DNA of 64,000 nt from Bacteroidales bacterium. Its GTDB lineage: Bacteria > Bacteroidota > Bacteroidia > Bacteroidales > JAQUTK01. The stretch spans positions 1 through 64,000 of the forward strand of contig JAQUTK010000008.1 of assembly GCA_028709785.1 (NCBI GenBank). The letters run 5' to 3'. The translations under genes and the position numbers were made by a program. The first letter of the stretch is position 1. The number at the start of each line of letters is the position of its first letter. Positions 8,610-18,089 of the stretch are shown here, piece after piece. Below the pieces are notes generated by a model. That model saw only the letters and a program-made list of their open reading frames with translations. It did no database searches and was not told the origin of the DNA.

Positions 8610-9419
8610 TTATTCTACAATATTCGGGAAGCAACTCCAACCCGAAGAAGCATATTTCCCTTTTGTTCCTTTGGGTACAATCACCTTGATACCGTCTATA
8701 TTGATTCCTCCGAAAGATTCATTTTCGGGTGAATAAACCGGAGGCTCCTTGCACAAAAAGCGAATCTCCTTCAGATTATTGCATGCACCAAAAGCGCCCT
8801 CACCAATCTTTGTTTCGGTGGAAGAAATGGTTAATGAAGCAATACTGGCACAAGCCCCAAAAGCTCCATCACCAACTTCAGCCATGCTTTTGGGTAGTGT
8901 GACAGACATCAAACTGACACAAGCACCAAAAGCGCCTTCACTAATCTTTTTTACCCCTTCCGAGAAGATGACCGTTTTCATACTGACACAAGCTCCAAAA
9001 GTACCTTCAGCGATTGAAGTACAACTTCCCGGGATGGTCACTGAAGTCAGACTTGTGCAGGCGCCAAAAGCTCCTTCTCCCATGGAAGTGACTCCGGCAG
9101 GAATAATAATTGACTTCAGAGCGGTGCAGGCTCCAAAAGCTCCTTCACCAATCGTTTTAACCCCGGAAGATATTTTCATGGAAACGATCTTGGTCGCTCC
9201 AAAAGCACCTTCTTCAATCGCTTTGACTGCATAACTCTTCCCATTGAACGTTACGGTCGAAGGTATCACAATATTTCCGGACAAGTTCTCACTTTGTCTT
9301 CCCACAGACACAGTGCCATCATTGTTTGTAGAGTAGTTCAGACCATTGAACGTGAAATCTGCGGCCTGTGCCATAAGTGCCATCATCAAACATAAAGAAA
9401 GGGACACTAATCTTCTCAT
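8610..9419 (-). CDS. BspA-type leucine-rich repeat (LRR_5) exported protein
   Basis: From the ATG at 9419 (or 9425) the product is about 270 residues with a signal peptide (MRRLVSLSLCLMMALMAQA). An ATG at 9452 is unlikely because it falls inside the -7 element at 9450-9457. The body is a run of about seven 23-residue repeats built on EGAFGACTSLTSVTIP, the BspA/TpLRR pattern. The C-terminus (IKVIVPKGTKGKYASSGWS) closes the solenoid as in other members. There is no T9SS tail or lipobox. BspA-type proteins bind host or bacterial surface proteins; the ligand here is unknown. The gene converges on the DNA glycosylase gene with an 11-nt gap. Confidence 0.85.
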   Translation of the reverse strand: MRRLVSLSLCLMMALMAQAADFTFNGLNYSTNNDGTVSVGRQSENLSGNIVIPSTVTFNGKSYAVKAIEEGAFGATKIVSMKISSGVKTIGEGAFGACTALKSIIIPAGVTSMGEGAFGACTSLTSVTIPGSCTSIAEGTFGACVSMKTVIFSEGVKKISEGAFGACVSLMSVTLPKSMAEVGDGAFGACASIASLTISSTETKIGEGAFGACNNLKEIRFLCKEPPVYSPENESFGGINIDGIKVIVPKGTKGKYASSGWSCFPNIVE

Positions 9420-9449
9420 AATCATGTGAATTAAAGAGTGAATATTCCG

Positions 9450-9457
9450 CAAAGATA
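9450..9457 (-). promoter_or_regulatory. Bacteroidetes -7 promoter element for the 8.6-kb LRR gene
   Basis: TATCTTTG on the minus strand matches TAnnTTTG perfectly and is followed by CGG. It decides the start of the LRR gene, because transcription should begin near 9444. Confidence 0.65.
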
Positions 9458-9464
9458 ACTGTAT

Positions 9465-12400
9465 TTATTTCATACGGATAATTTTTGCAGAGTCTTCTCC
9501 TAAACGAATGAAGTAAATCCCATCTGCCTGTCCGGCAAGATCGACGGTTGCTTTGCCCAGGTTATAGACTCCAGTCTGAACAAGTCTTCCCTGAAGATTA
9601 AACACTTCATAGTTTCCGGCTTCACTCTTCAGACCGGTGACAGTGTACACTCCCGTTGAAGGATCCTGATTGACGGAAACCAATCTATGGGATGTAAGTG
9701 ACTGTCCGGTGAGGATCTTATCAAGAGCCAACAACTTCCAGCTTTCGCCAAAGTGATTGTCCATATCGTAACCCTTCAAGGTAAGTCCCTGATTGGAGGC
9801 TTGAATCGTTGGCCATGGCGAGTTATTATTATAAGTTACCTGATCAATTATCATGCCATATTTATCAGCCAGTTGAATCATTTCGCCTTCATCGGCAAGA
9901 CGACCACTCGCCCATTGGTAGATAGGTTCGTTTCTGTTTTCCCAATAGGTAGCAAAAGGATTGGAGGTCACAAACACTTTCTCTTTCGGACTGATAGCAG
10001 TTCCCGCTGGAAATTGAAAGGTTACACCTTTATTAAACATGTAACTATCCAAAGAGATCGGCGTATTTCCCGGGTTATACAAACCGATGAATTCAAGATC
10101 CTCCGTTCCTGCCTCTGTAAAATAGGCGATATCGCTGATCATCACGGAAGGAGCTATTTCCGGTAATGTAATATTCGCACCGATATTGCCACCATCAATA
10201 GCAGTCCCGATGAGTGGCGAACCTGCCAACAGTGAGAAGTCGTAGAAAGTAGGATTGGTGAACATCGGATTGCCAAACAGATTGTTTCCTTCAGGAAGCT
10301 GTTCCGTATCATCAGAAGAATTAGAAATCTGAATCGCAGAGTAATCATCGTTTTGATAACCTGATGTATACGAATTGGATAGTATTGAATTTGTAACCAA
10401 CGCATTGGCTCCCGCATCACCGGCATGTTTCTGATAATTTGCAATGGCAATGTTATTACCATAATAGGTACAATGATCAATCACGACACTGCTTGAGTCT
10501 TTCATTCCGGCACCCATACCACAATTTAAAAAGACCGAGTTGGTAATCCTGGTCGACGATTGCTGACCGATAGATACCCCTTTATCCTGTATGTTATAAG
10601 CTACAATACCGTCTACCACTACCCCTTTGGAATGATCGCCCAGATCCACCGCGTCACTGTTAAATCCGGTGAAATCATGAAAATAAGAATTTGTCACGCT
10701 GGCACTACCTGTCGTCAGATCACCAAAGTCGATCGCATCAACATCAAGCTTATCGTTTCCACTGAATTCACAATGATCTATAAGTACCTTACCGAGTTTC
10801 ACATTCAGAAAGTCAGCACCATCATAATCGGTATGTATCTTGCTATTCGTCAGTGACACCGTAGAATTGTATGCAGCAATAGGATTGTTGTGGATATGAT
10901 CAATGCTGACACTGTCGATAATCACCTGCGAATGCGCAATCGAAAGCGCGGCAAGTTCATAAATAGGTCGTGGACCTTTGGACGCGTTTTCCAGAATGAC
11001 ATTTTTGAAACAGGAAGTGTCGCTCACATTCTTGATACTGATTACTCCCCATTTTTTGTTTGCACTCTCCGGATTACTTTTGAATAGGATCGGTTCTGAA
11101 CCGCTTCCAAGCGCCTGAATTGCTCCCGAAGCAAAGATGGAAACACCGTCCGACATCCAAAGCTCTACCCCAGGTTCAATGATCAGCTTGCCGGTAGAAG
11201 TAATTTGTACGTTATCGGGAACAAGTATCGGTGAACACTCCTTTGAAACAGTGTACTCATCCGAAATCACAGCCGGTAAGATACATTGTCCGTTGTTTTG
11301 GAAAACAGCAGTGACATTCAATGCTGTCGTCGGATGAACGATCAGTTCTTTTGAGGTCGAAATATAACTGCTTGTTACTGAAAGAACAGCAGACAAACCG
11401 AGATTGAAGCTTATATCGCTACTGGTTGCATTTGCCTGATGAACCTCCACTGCTATCACATTCTTTCCGTTCACAAGTAATTTGGGATCGATTTCAAATT
11501 CGATTGTACCAGATGATGTTGAAGCTGCATAAGTAGAATAATAAATAGTCCCAACAGGCATATTCACTCGTTGAACTTCAACACCATCTACATAAACCAC
11601 AGCACCATCGTCATATTTTACGCTCATTGTCAGTTTCTGAATACTCTCTTTGTCTGTCACATCAAGAACCTTCCGGAAATAATACGTAGGATACTTATTG
11701 CTTGAACTTGTGCCATAGCTTAGTGTTGTCTTCTCATCTCCATCGCCATAGCCCATTTCTGCTTCTCCGCTTTTCCAGGAAGAATCGTCATACTCCACAC
11801 TATTCCATGAAGTACCCAAATCACTCCCGGTATCCGAATAGCTCCACGTGCTTCCCATATTTATCAACTGAGTCTGGTCTTTGGATTGCCATCCCATAAA
11901 GGTATAGCCGGCTTTTGGCTCAGCTACAAGTTTGATTTCCTCACCTCCGGGATAACCACCGGTACTATTCGGAACAAGTAACTTCATGCCATTGAAAGTG
12001 AGATTACCTGCATTGGATGGATAGGTCGAGACAGAGACAGATACCGGTGATTGAAAACCAAAGTTTTTCAAATCATTCAATAACAGAGAAGGACGGGCAC
12101 CTATGAATGATTTCATCGCCTCTACCTGAGTCAACCAATAATCTACCGACGAAATCGGGTTTCCATAACTTGAAGAAGTGCCTTTCCAGCGTTCAATATG
12201 ATAGGGTATTTCAGCAGCAATGGTATTCTTATGCAGCTCAATCATTGAATCGATCCTTACCGGATTATACGATGTAAAGAGGTGATTGGCTAGTCTGAGT
12301 CCAAAATACTTTTTATATTCTGCATTGGTCATCAATTGTTTAAAAGGCCATGGGTCTTGACTGATAAAGTAATTAATAAGTCTACTTGATGGACTGAAGA

Positions 12401-13934
12401 AACCACGATCCAGGTCCATGATTATCCATTTCCAGAGTCCCGAATCTTTTGGTTTCCAAGCCATCACGTTATGGTCTACCGAACTATTTCCGCTAATAAC
12501 TTCCGTACAAATCAAGTCTGTAAAGTTTTCAACATCCATCATAGTAGCCAAAGAATCCATATTTTCCTGTACTGTAAGATCCTTTGTCGTATAGAATGTT
12601 TTCAATTTATTGTAAGCGACCAGGTCACCCGCTTCGGCAAAGTCTTCATTTTCCACCATGTCAATCGTCCCCTCTTTTGAGTCGTGATTGCCAATGATAA
12701 AATCTTCATCAATCTTCTCACGGATATTGTGGATACCCATATATTTTCCATTGATATAGACGACACAGGCTCTGAATCCTGAATTATCCAGATCTGTATT
12801 TTCTATGGTCGCATTCTGAATCAAACCATCTCTGAACAGTGTATACGACCAGTCGCTACCGGAAGCTCTCAGCGCAAACGAATCAAAACTCTTGCGATCC
12901 TTATCAAAGATGAGTGGATACTCCAGTTTGCCTGCGCCATAAGCCTTACGGAAATAGACTCCCAACATCTTTTGAGGCAACTTCCAGGAAAACAATCCGT
13001 TAACCTTGACTCCCGCCTGCAGATTGAAAGCTGCCCCATCGCGACCATCATTCTCAAACAGTTCGATATTGACAGGTATTTCCCATTCCGGTTTGAAACT
13101 CTGCGCGTAAATACCAGTACCCGAACTCCAGAAATTATCCGGAGCTGATGATAGAGAGACAATTGGAAGATTTGTGAGCCGGTTAGCGGTATCTATAAAA
13201 TAAGAATTGGTTTTTATAGGCCCCATGACTTGACCAGGTTTATAAATACGTGCTCTCACCACGGTATTTTCTGAAATTTCAATCGGGAAAGAGGCAACAG
13301 GCGATGATACTTTTGGCTCTGATCCATCAAGCGTATAGTGAACTTCTCCACCAAAAATAGTTGACAGTTCGACTGTTACGGGAGTCTTATAAATACCACC
13401 CGCAAGAGAAAAGCTTGGATCACTTAATACCACCCCGTCAAACGCCATTGTCGAATTGGGATTTCCGGGGGTAGAAGTTGTAAAATAGACCCATTCCATG
13501 TTACTATTTCTCCCCATCGAGATATTTGGTTCCTGTACCCCAAAAGTACATGAATCGATGATGGCCTGACCGGGTGATACAATCGCAAGTTCTTCACCGG
13601 AAGCCGATAATTTGAAATTAGTATGAAGACCTGTATCCATACCGTCCGCCCAGATAACCAAATATTGTCCGGGGTGAATGGTCACGTTCGTTTTTATTTG
13701 CCACTTGGTAAGATCATTCAGATTATCGGTGATGTAGTACCCGTTTAATGAAACAGCTGTTGATCCCCGGTTGACTATTTCGATCCAGTCAGCACTCTGA
13801 TCATAATCAGGATCCACGTATGCCCCCGAATTAGAGGCCATAAACTCATTAAGTAACAATTGCGCCGAAACTTGAAAAGAGGCGACAAATAAGATTAGAA
13901 ATAAGGTAATTGTTTTAGTACGTTTCATTTTCAA
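9465..13934 (-). CDS. giant T9SS-secreted CotH-kinase/lamin-tail/beta-helix protein
   Basis: The product is 1489 residues with a signal peptide (MKMKRTKTITLFLILFVASFQVSA); the ATG at 13928 is an alternative start. In order: a lamin-tail domain (about 25-150, LLLNEFMASNSG and DWIEIVNRG); a chitobiase-C/FN3-like domain (about 165-250, VHYTLDGSEP); a CotH-type kinase domain (about 255-640, with RASGSDWSYTLFRDGL, KYMGIHNIREKIDEDF and IIMDLDRGFF); a short InlB-like repeat (GYTFMGWQS); a jelly-roll segment with VYVDGVEV and VIAVEVHQ; a right-handed beta-helix (about 920-1240); a second lamin-tail domain; and a T9SS sorting tail ending DGIYFIRLGEDSAKIIRMK. CotH domains phosphorylate spore-coat proteins in Bacillus. 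Whether this extracellular version is active is not known. Confidence 0.85.
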   Translation of the reverse strand: MKMKRTKTITLFLILFVASFQVSAQLLLNEFMASNSGAYVDPDYDQSADWIEIVNRGSTAVSLNGYYITDNLNDLTKWQIKTNVTIHPGQYLVIWADGMDTGLHTNFKLSASGEELAIVSPGQAIIDSCTFGVQEPNISMGRNSNMEWVYFTTSTPGNPNSTMAFDGVVLSDPSFSLAGGIYKTPVTVELSTIFGGEVHYTLDGSEPKVSSPVASFPIEISENTVVRARIYKPGQVMGPIKTNSYFIDTANRLTNLPIVSLSSAPDNFWSSGTGIYAQSFKPEWEIPVNIELFENDGRDGAAFNLQAGVKVNGLFSWKLPQKMLGVYFRKAYGAGKLEYPLIFDKDRKSFDSFALRASGSDWSYTLFRDGLIQNATIENTDLDNSGFRACVVYINGKYMGIHNIREKIDEDFIIGNHDSKEGTIDMVENEDFAEAGDLVAYNKLKTFYTTKDLTVQENMDSLATMMDVENFTDLICTEVISGNSSVDHNVMAWKPKDSGLWKWIIMDLDRGFFSPSSRLINYFISQDPWPFKQLMTNAEYKKYFGLRLANHLFTSYNPVRIDSMIELHKNTIAAEIPYHIERWKGTSSSYGNPISSVDYWLTQVEAMKSFIGARPSLLLNDLKNFGFQSPVSVSVSTYPSNAGNLTFNGMKLLVPNSTGGYPGGEEIKLVAEPKAGYTFMGWQSKDQTQLINMGSTWSYSDTGSDLGTSWNSVEYDDSSWKSGEAEMGYGDGDEKTTLSYGTSSSNKYPTYYFRKVLDVTDKESIQKLTMSVKYDDGAVVYVDGVEVQRVNMPVGTIYYSTYAASTSSGTIEFEIDPKLLVNGKNVIAVEVHQANATSSDISFNLGLSAVLSVTSSYISTSKELIVHPTTALNVTAVFQNNGQCILPAVISDEYTVSKECSPILVPDNVQITSTGKLIIEPGVELWMSDGVSIFASGAIQALGSGSEPILFKSNPESANKKWGVISIKNVSDTSCFKNVILENASKGPRPIYELAALSIAHSQVIIDSVSIDHIHNNPIAAYNSTVSLTNSKIHTDYDGADFLNVKLGKVLIDHCEFSGNDKLDVDAIDFGDLTTGSASVTNSYFHDFTGFNSDAVDLGDHSKGVVVDGIVAYNIQDKGVSIGQQSSTRITNSVFLNCGMGAGMKDSSSVVIDHCTYYGNNIAIANYQKHAGDAGANALVTNSILSNSYTSGYQNDDYSAIQISNSSDDTEQLPEGNNLFGNPMFTNPTFYDFSLLAGSPLIGTAIDGGNIGANITLPEIAPSVMISDIAYFTEAGTEDLEFIGLYNPGNTPISLDSYMFNKGVTFQFPAGTAISPKEKVFVTSNPFATYWENRNEPIYQWASGRLADEGEMIQLADKYGMIIDQVTYNNNSPWPTIQASNQGLTLKGYDMDNHFGESWKLLALDKILTGQSLTSHRLVSVNQDPSTGVYTVTGLKSEAGNYEVFNLQGRLVQTGVYNLGKATVDLAGQADGIYFIRLGEDSAKIIRMK

Positions 13935-14069
13935 ACAGAATAAAGTAATTTGTCTATCAAAAAGAAATTATAGAATTGGCACAAAAGTCACTACCAATGT
14001 TGAATAAAATCTGAATTAATATATTCTTTAGGAAAATAACAGCGTTTTTTTCGTGTATAACCACAAAAG

Positions 14070-15323
14070 CTATTTGAATGATACCTTAAAACAATGCAAT
14101 CCATCATTATAACTATATTCAATTGTATATTTGTAATACGAACAGATGTTTCTGCATATCTCAAGTCCCAATCCGACACTATGCCTGTCCTTTCCTTGTT
14201 TATGGAAACGTTTAAACAGATTCTCACTGTCTAACGCTCCTCCATTAGATGTGTTCATTATTCTGAAAATACCTGGTTGCAAATAAAAATGAATAAAACC
14301 ACCCTGTGGTGTATGCCGAACGGCATTTGAAATCAGATTGCCAATTAGAATACCAACCAATGTCTTATCGGCATATATCTCTACATTCTTTACACATGAT
14401 ATTGAAACGCGAATTTGTTTCAAATGCATTGCGTCCTGATAAAGAGATATATATTCTGTAATAACTTCATTCAGACGTACTTGTTCCTTCTCAGTAAACT
14501 GATTATTCTCAATTTTGGCTAACAATAATAGAGTCTTGTTTAACTTGCTTATCCGCTGATTAGCGATAGTAAGTGCCTCTATAAGAAGAGCTTGTTCATT
14601 ATTAATGGGCGATGTTTGCATCAGCAGATCCAGATTGCTTTGCATAATTGCGAGCGGAGTCTGCAACTCATGAGCTGCATTTTCGGTAAATTCTTTTTGG
14701 GCAATAAACACTTTATAATTCCTTCCTGTAAGTTCATTTAATGAAGAATTCAGGTCATTAAGTTCGCTTATTTTACTAGCTTTCAATGATAACGGCTCCT
14801 GTTTATCCATCCTATAACTTCGTAATTCATTGAGGGTATGATAAAACGGTATCCAGATTCTTCGGTTTAGTCTGCTATTAATAAATAAAAGAGACAACTG
14901 CAATAAGATCAAGATAATCACTTGCAATACAATGATTGTATTCAAGAGATCTGTATTCTCAATTAAGGATTTCTGGATACGAATATTGTAAGGCTTATCG
15001 TTTATCACGGAGGTACATTCAAGTACCCTGTGAGTGATTGTTTCCTTGTCATCAGGAATAAAGACATCCTGATCAAAAATACGTTCTTTTGTCTCATGTG
15101 ACGATCCCGGACGAATCGTTATATTGTTATTGTAAGAAACAAAATTCTCAGGTAAAGTCGTCAGTAGTTTCTTTTCAATCCATTGTTTTTGAAATCGCAT
15201 ATCTTCATCAATGCTATGCAGCATAACAGCGTGAATAACCATGTAAAAAACAGGGATCGACAGCATGACAATAATACTAGCCATGCCAATATAGCGAATA
15301 GATATGTGATTCGTTAGTTTCAA
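14070..15323 (-). CDS. sensor histidine kinase of an OmpR-type two-component system
   Basis: The 417-residue membrane kinase has transmembrane segments at about 11-32 and 127-148, enclosing a periplasmic domain of about 95 residues. The phosphoacceptor box is ENAAHELQTPL (H218). The ATPase domain shows GNLISNAVRHT and the G2 region SVGLGLEICRNIC. Its start overlaps the regulator stop by 4 nt (ATGA), so the pair is translated together. It should phosphorylate the regulator at 15320-15997 in response to an envelope signal. The linked PepSY and efflux genes suggest envelope or toxic-compound stress, but the ligand is not visible. Confidence 0.92.
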   Translation of the reverse strand: MKLTNHISIRYIGMASIIVMLSIPVFYMVIHAVMLHSIDEDMRFQKQWIEKKLLTTLPENFVSYNNNITIRPGSSHETKERIFDQDVFIPDDKETITHRVLECTSVINDKPYNIRIQKSLIENTDLLNTIIVLQVIILILLQLSLLFINSRLNRRIWIPFYHTLNELRSYRMDKQEPLSLKASKISELNDLNSSLNELTGRNYKVFIAQKEFTENAAHELQTPLAIMQSNLDLLMQTSPINNEQALLIEALTIANQRISKLNKTLLLLAKIENNQFTEKEQVRLNEVITEYISLYQDAMHLKQIRVSISCVKNVEIYADKTLVGILIGNLISNAVRHTPQGGFIHFYLQPGIFRIMNTSNGGALDSENLFKRFHKQGKDRHSVGLGLEICRNICSYYKYTIEYSYNDGLHCFKVSFK

Positions 15324-15997
15324 TTTACTTCAAACTTATAGCCCATGCCATAAATGGATTTAATATAATCATCAGCACCGGCCGCGGCAATTTTCTTCTT
15401 CAGGTTTTTGATATGAGCATAGACAAAATCAAAATTATCAAAGTAGTCAGCACGGTCGCCAGTGATATGCTCTGCTATTGCAGATTTGGATATAACCCTG
15501 TTTTTATTCACCACTAAATATAAGAGTAAATCATATTCTTTGCGGGTTATATCCAACGCAATGTTGTTAATGAAAACCATCTTGGCAACTGTATCAATAA
15601 CTATCTCGTTCACAACAACATTACTACTTCCCTCAAATCTTCGGCGACGAATGACGGCTGAAATGCGGGCGCTTAATTCTGATAGATGAAATGGTTTGGC
15701 GAGATAATCATCGGCGCCAAGATTCAGTCCGTCAATCTTATCCTCGATGGAGTTTTTAGCTGAAATAATGATTACGCCGTCTGTTTTATTGTTTTTCCTT
15801 AATACCTTCAATACATTCAGTCCATTCCCATCAGGCAAAGTAATGTCCAACAAGATACAATCGTATTCAAAGCTTTCCACTTTTTCAAGTGCAAGTTTTA
15901 AATTACCCGCGACTTCACACAGGTAATTCTCTGACTTCAGGTAAGTAGCAATGCTCTCACTCAGCGCTCTTTCGTCTTCTACAATAAGAATTTTCAT
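15320..15997 (-). CDS. OmpR/PhoB-family response regulator
   Basis: The 225-residue product has a receiver domain with the phospho-Asp in LLDITLPDG (D51), the conserved Lys in LAKPF, and a C-terminal winged helix (KEYDLLLYLVVNKN, then HIKNLKKKI and IYGMGYKFEV). Its own promoter carries two ATTCAGAAT boxes 11 bp apart, the one-turn spacing used by dimers of this family. The same box occurs at the PepSY and efflux promoters, so it probably regulates itself and both neighbours. Confidence 0.94.
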   Translation of the reverse strand: MKILIVEDERALSESIATYLKSENYLCEVAGNLKLALEKVESFEYDCILLDITLPDGNGLNVLKVLRKNNKTDGVIIISAKNSIEDKIDGLNLGADDYLAKPFHLSELSARISAVIRRRRFEGSSNVVVNEIVIDTVAKMVFINNIALDITRKEYDLLLYLVVNKNRVISKSAIAEHITGDRADYFDNFDFVYAHIKNLKKKIAAAGADDYIKSIYGMGYKFEVN

Positions 15998-16016
15998 TGT
16001 ACTTTCATTTTGCCTT

Positions 16017-16051
16017 CAAATGTATGATTCTATTCTGAATTAATTCTGAAT
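16017..16051 (-). promoter_or_regulatory. autoregulated promoter of the OmpR-type two-component operon
   Basis: On the minus strand, ATTCAGAAT boxes lie at 16051-16043 and 16040-16032, repeating with an 11-bp period. They are followed by TACATTTG (16024-16017), a perfect -7 element. The first base of the first box is 27 nt from the first base of the -7 element. Confidence 0.75.
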
Positions 16052-16149
16052 TTCAATAAAAAGATACTCAATCGCATGTATTTGAACATATTCGAGGAAA
16101 ACGAGGTAAAGATGGAATATTAAACCAATTAATAGTAAATCAGTCTAAA

Positions 16150-16184
16150 ATTCAGAATTTTCATAGATTCTCTTCGTATGTTTG
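16150..16184 (+). promoter_or_regulatory. promoter and operator of the PepSY-like gene
   Basis: ATTCAGAAT (16150-16158) stands exactly 27 nt before TATGTTTG (16177-16184), a perfect -7 element. The second half-site expected at 16161 is poorly conserved. The -7 element overlaps an ATG at 16178, so that codon is not the start; the ATG at 16226 is. Confidence 0.7.
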
Positions 16185-16225
16185 TCACTTTCAATTTCCA
16201 GTATTCATTTAATATCTCAAAAACA

Positions 16226-16687
16226 ATGAAGAAAGTAGTGTTAATCGGAGTGATTGGCTTAGGTTTAGTAGCAGTGAGTGCAGTCGCATTTGCAATCTCA
16301 GAAGGATGCGAGAAGAAAACCGAAGTTCCGGCTGTTGTAAAGACTGCCTTTGAAAAACAATATCCGGGACTAAAAGCCGAATGGAGTGAAGAAGATGGAT
16401 GTTTTGAAGCTGAATTCAAACAAAACAAGAAAGAAATGAGCGCTGTATACGACGCTCAAGGTGTTTTGCAAGAGACAGAAGAAGAAATTACAGTGAATGA
16501 ATTGCCAAAGGCTGTAACCGACTATGTAAATGCAAATAAGTCGGGTAAGATTAAAGAGGCTGCGATAATTACAAAACCGGATGGTACCGTAAATTATGAA
16601 GCTGAGATTAAAGGGAAAGACTTTATGTTTGACGCAACCGGAAACTTTATCCAAATAGCTAGTGAAGGGCAAAAAGTGGAAAAATAA
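16226..16687 (+). CDS. periplasmic PepSY-like (PF11396-type) protein
   Basis: The product is 153 residues with a signal peptide (MKKVVLIGVIGLGLVAVSAVAFA). Two similar halves follow: VPAVVKTAFEKQYPG with AEWSEEDGCFEAEF, and LPKAVTDYVNANKSG with TVNYEAEIKGKDFMFD. This is the pattern of the PepSY-like family of small Bacteroidetes exported proteins, which often sit beside two-component systems. It may bind or buffer a signal for the kinase, but no direct activity is known. It is strongly acidic and has its own terminator. Confidence 0.8.
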   Translation: MKKVVLIGVIGLGLVAVSAVAFAISEGCEKKTEVPAVVKTAFEKQYPGLKAEWSEEDGCFEAEFKQNKKEMSAVYDAQGVLQETEEEITVNELPKAVTDYVNANKSGKIKEAAIITKPDGTVNYEAEIKGKDFMFDATGNFIQIASEGQKVEK

Positions 16688-16709
16688 AATTGGAAATGTA
16701 CTTTTCTCA

Positions 16710-16737
16710 AAAAGGCTATCCCGACAGATAGCCTTTT
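16710..16737 (+). terminator. rho-independent terminator after the PepSY-like gene
   Basis: AAAAGGCTATC (16710-16720) and GATAGCCTTTT (16727-16737) pair perfectly around the 6-nt loop CCGACA. This makes the efflux operon a separate transcription unit. Confidence 0.92.
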
Positions 16738-16749
16738 CGTTCCTTATAA

Positions 16750-16784
16750 ATTCAGAATTAATTCAGAATTCAGTTAGATATTTG
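16750..16784 (+). promoter_or_regulatory. promoter and operator of the RND efflux operon
   Basis: ATTCAGAAT boxes lie at 16750-16758 and 16761-16769 (11-bp period). GATATTTG at 16777-16784 is a one-mismatch -7 element, again 27 nt from the first box. The layout copies that of the regulator promoter. Confidence 0.72.
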
Positions 16785-16809
16785 TAGTGTTATCGATCAA
16801 CCATATGCA

Positions 16810-18087
16810 ATGAAACAACTCTTTCACATTAAATTAAGAAGCTGCTTTTTGCTAAGAGCATTCTTAATTACCGGTCTGTCGCTATCCTCACAAGCCTTTG
16901 CACAAGAAGCCAAATCATTGGATGATTATCTTTCACGTGCTAAATCCAACAGTCCGCTCCTCAACGATTACAACAATCAGGTGTATTCCCTCAAGATAGA
17001 CAGTCTGAAACTCAAAGCCGACTATGGATTTCAGGTCGAAGGCTATGGCGATCTTACTTACCCCACATCCATCAACGGATGGGGATATAATGGAAGCCTG
17101 TACACCGAACAAAACCTTGCTGCCATCGTAAGAGTAACCAAAGACTTGCTGGGAAAAAGAAATCTCAACTCACGATTGGCCAATTACAATCTGGAGATCC
17201 AACAAACGCTCAACAAGTCTGAGATTACCATTCAAACACTCAACAGAGCCGTTACAGAACAATACATCCATACGTATGCCAGTCAGCAGCAATACGATAT
17301 TGTAAAAGAGATCGTTCAGCTTTTAGAGCAGGAAGACAATGTGTTAAATGAACTAACTAAAACTGCCGTCTTCAAGCAGACCGATTATCTCACTTTTAAG
17401 GTTATCTTACAGCAAAACTTGTTAGAATTAAAACAGAGAGGCAGCGAATGGCAAAATAATTACGCGACTCTCAATTACCTTTCCGGCATTGTGGATACCT
17501 CCTTGCCAAAGCTTGAGCCACCAACCATGTATGCCGATGATTTCGTTCCATTCGATGAAAGTGTGTATGCCCAAAGTTATCGTACTGATAGCTTGAAGAT
17601 AGCAAATGAAGCCAGGATCATCCAGTATGATTATATACCCCGCTTGTCCGTCTATGCGGATGGAGGTTATTCTTCCGCGCTTGCCAGTGCTCCTTACAAA
17701 AACTTTGGTTTCAGTGCCGGACTCAGTCTGAAAGTTCCCATTTATGATGGAAACAAAAAGAAGAAATTGCTGCTGCAAAACCAAATAGCAGAAGATACCC
17801 GGACAAAATACAACGAGTTCGCAAGAAACCAATACCGCCAACAGATCGTGCAGATACAAGCACAGATAAAGCAATACAATCAAATGATGGAGGTGGCAAA
17901 CGAACAGATGAAGTATGCGGAAACATTGATCGAAGCCAACCCGAAGCAACTGCCCACGGGCGATGTCAAAGTGGTGGACTTCATTCTTTCCATCAACAAT
18001 TACCTCAACCTTAAATCGGGATTGGTACAATTCAAAACTAATCTCTATAACCTGCACAATCAACTACATAATCTAATCATTCAATAG
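16810..18087 (+). CDS. TolC-family outer membrane efflux protein
   Basis: The 425-residue exported protein has a signal sequence ending in SSQAFAQ. It shows the long alpha-helical hairpins and duplicated layout of TolC-type channels (SLDDYLSRAKSNSPLL; SAGLSLKVPIYDGNKKKKLLL). It would form the outer-membrane duct for the adaptor and pump encoded next. The adaptor gene follows after 2 nt. Confidence 0.9.
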   Translation: MKQLFHIKLRSCFLLRAFLITGLSLSSQAFAQEAKSLDDYLSRAKSNSPLLNDYNNQVYSLKIDSLKLKADYGFQVEGYGDLTYPTSINGWGYNGSLYTEQNLAAIVRVTKDLLGKRNLNSRLANYNLEIQQTLNKSEITIQTLNRAVTEQYIHTYASQQQYDIVKEIVQLLEQEDNVLNELTKTAVFKQTDYLTFKVILQQNLLELKQRGSEWQNNYATLNYLSGIVDTSLPKLEPPTMYADDFVPFDESVYAQSYRTDSLKIANEARIIQYDYIPRLSVYADGGYSSALASAPYKNFGFSAGLSLKVPIYDGNKKKKLLLQNQIAEDTRTKYNEFARNQYRQQIVQIQAQIKQYNQMMEVANEQMKYAETLIEANPKQLPTGDVKVVDFILSINNYLNLKSGLVQFKTNLYNLHNQLHNLIIQ

Positions 18088-18089
18088 CT

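Noticed and set aside
8749-9234. 161-codon rightward frame with repeated APKAPSP
   Set aside because: It is the antisense reading of the GAFGAC repeats in the LRR gene; the repeats are a by-product.
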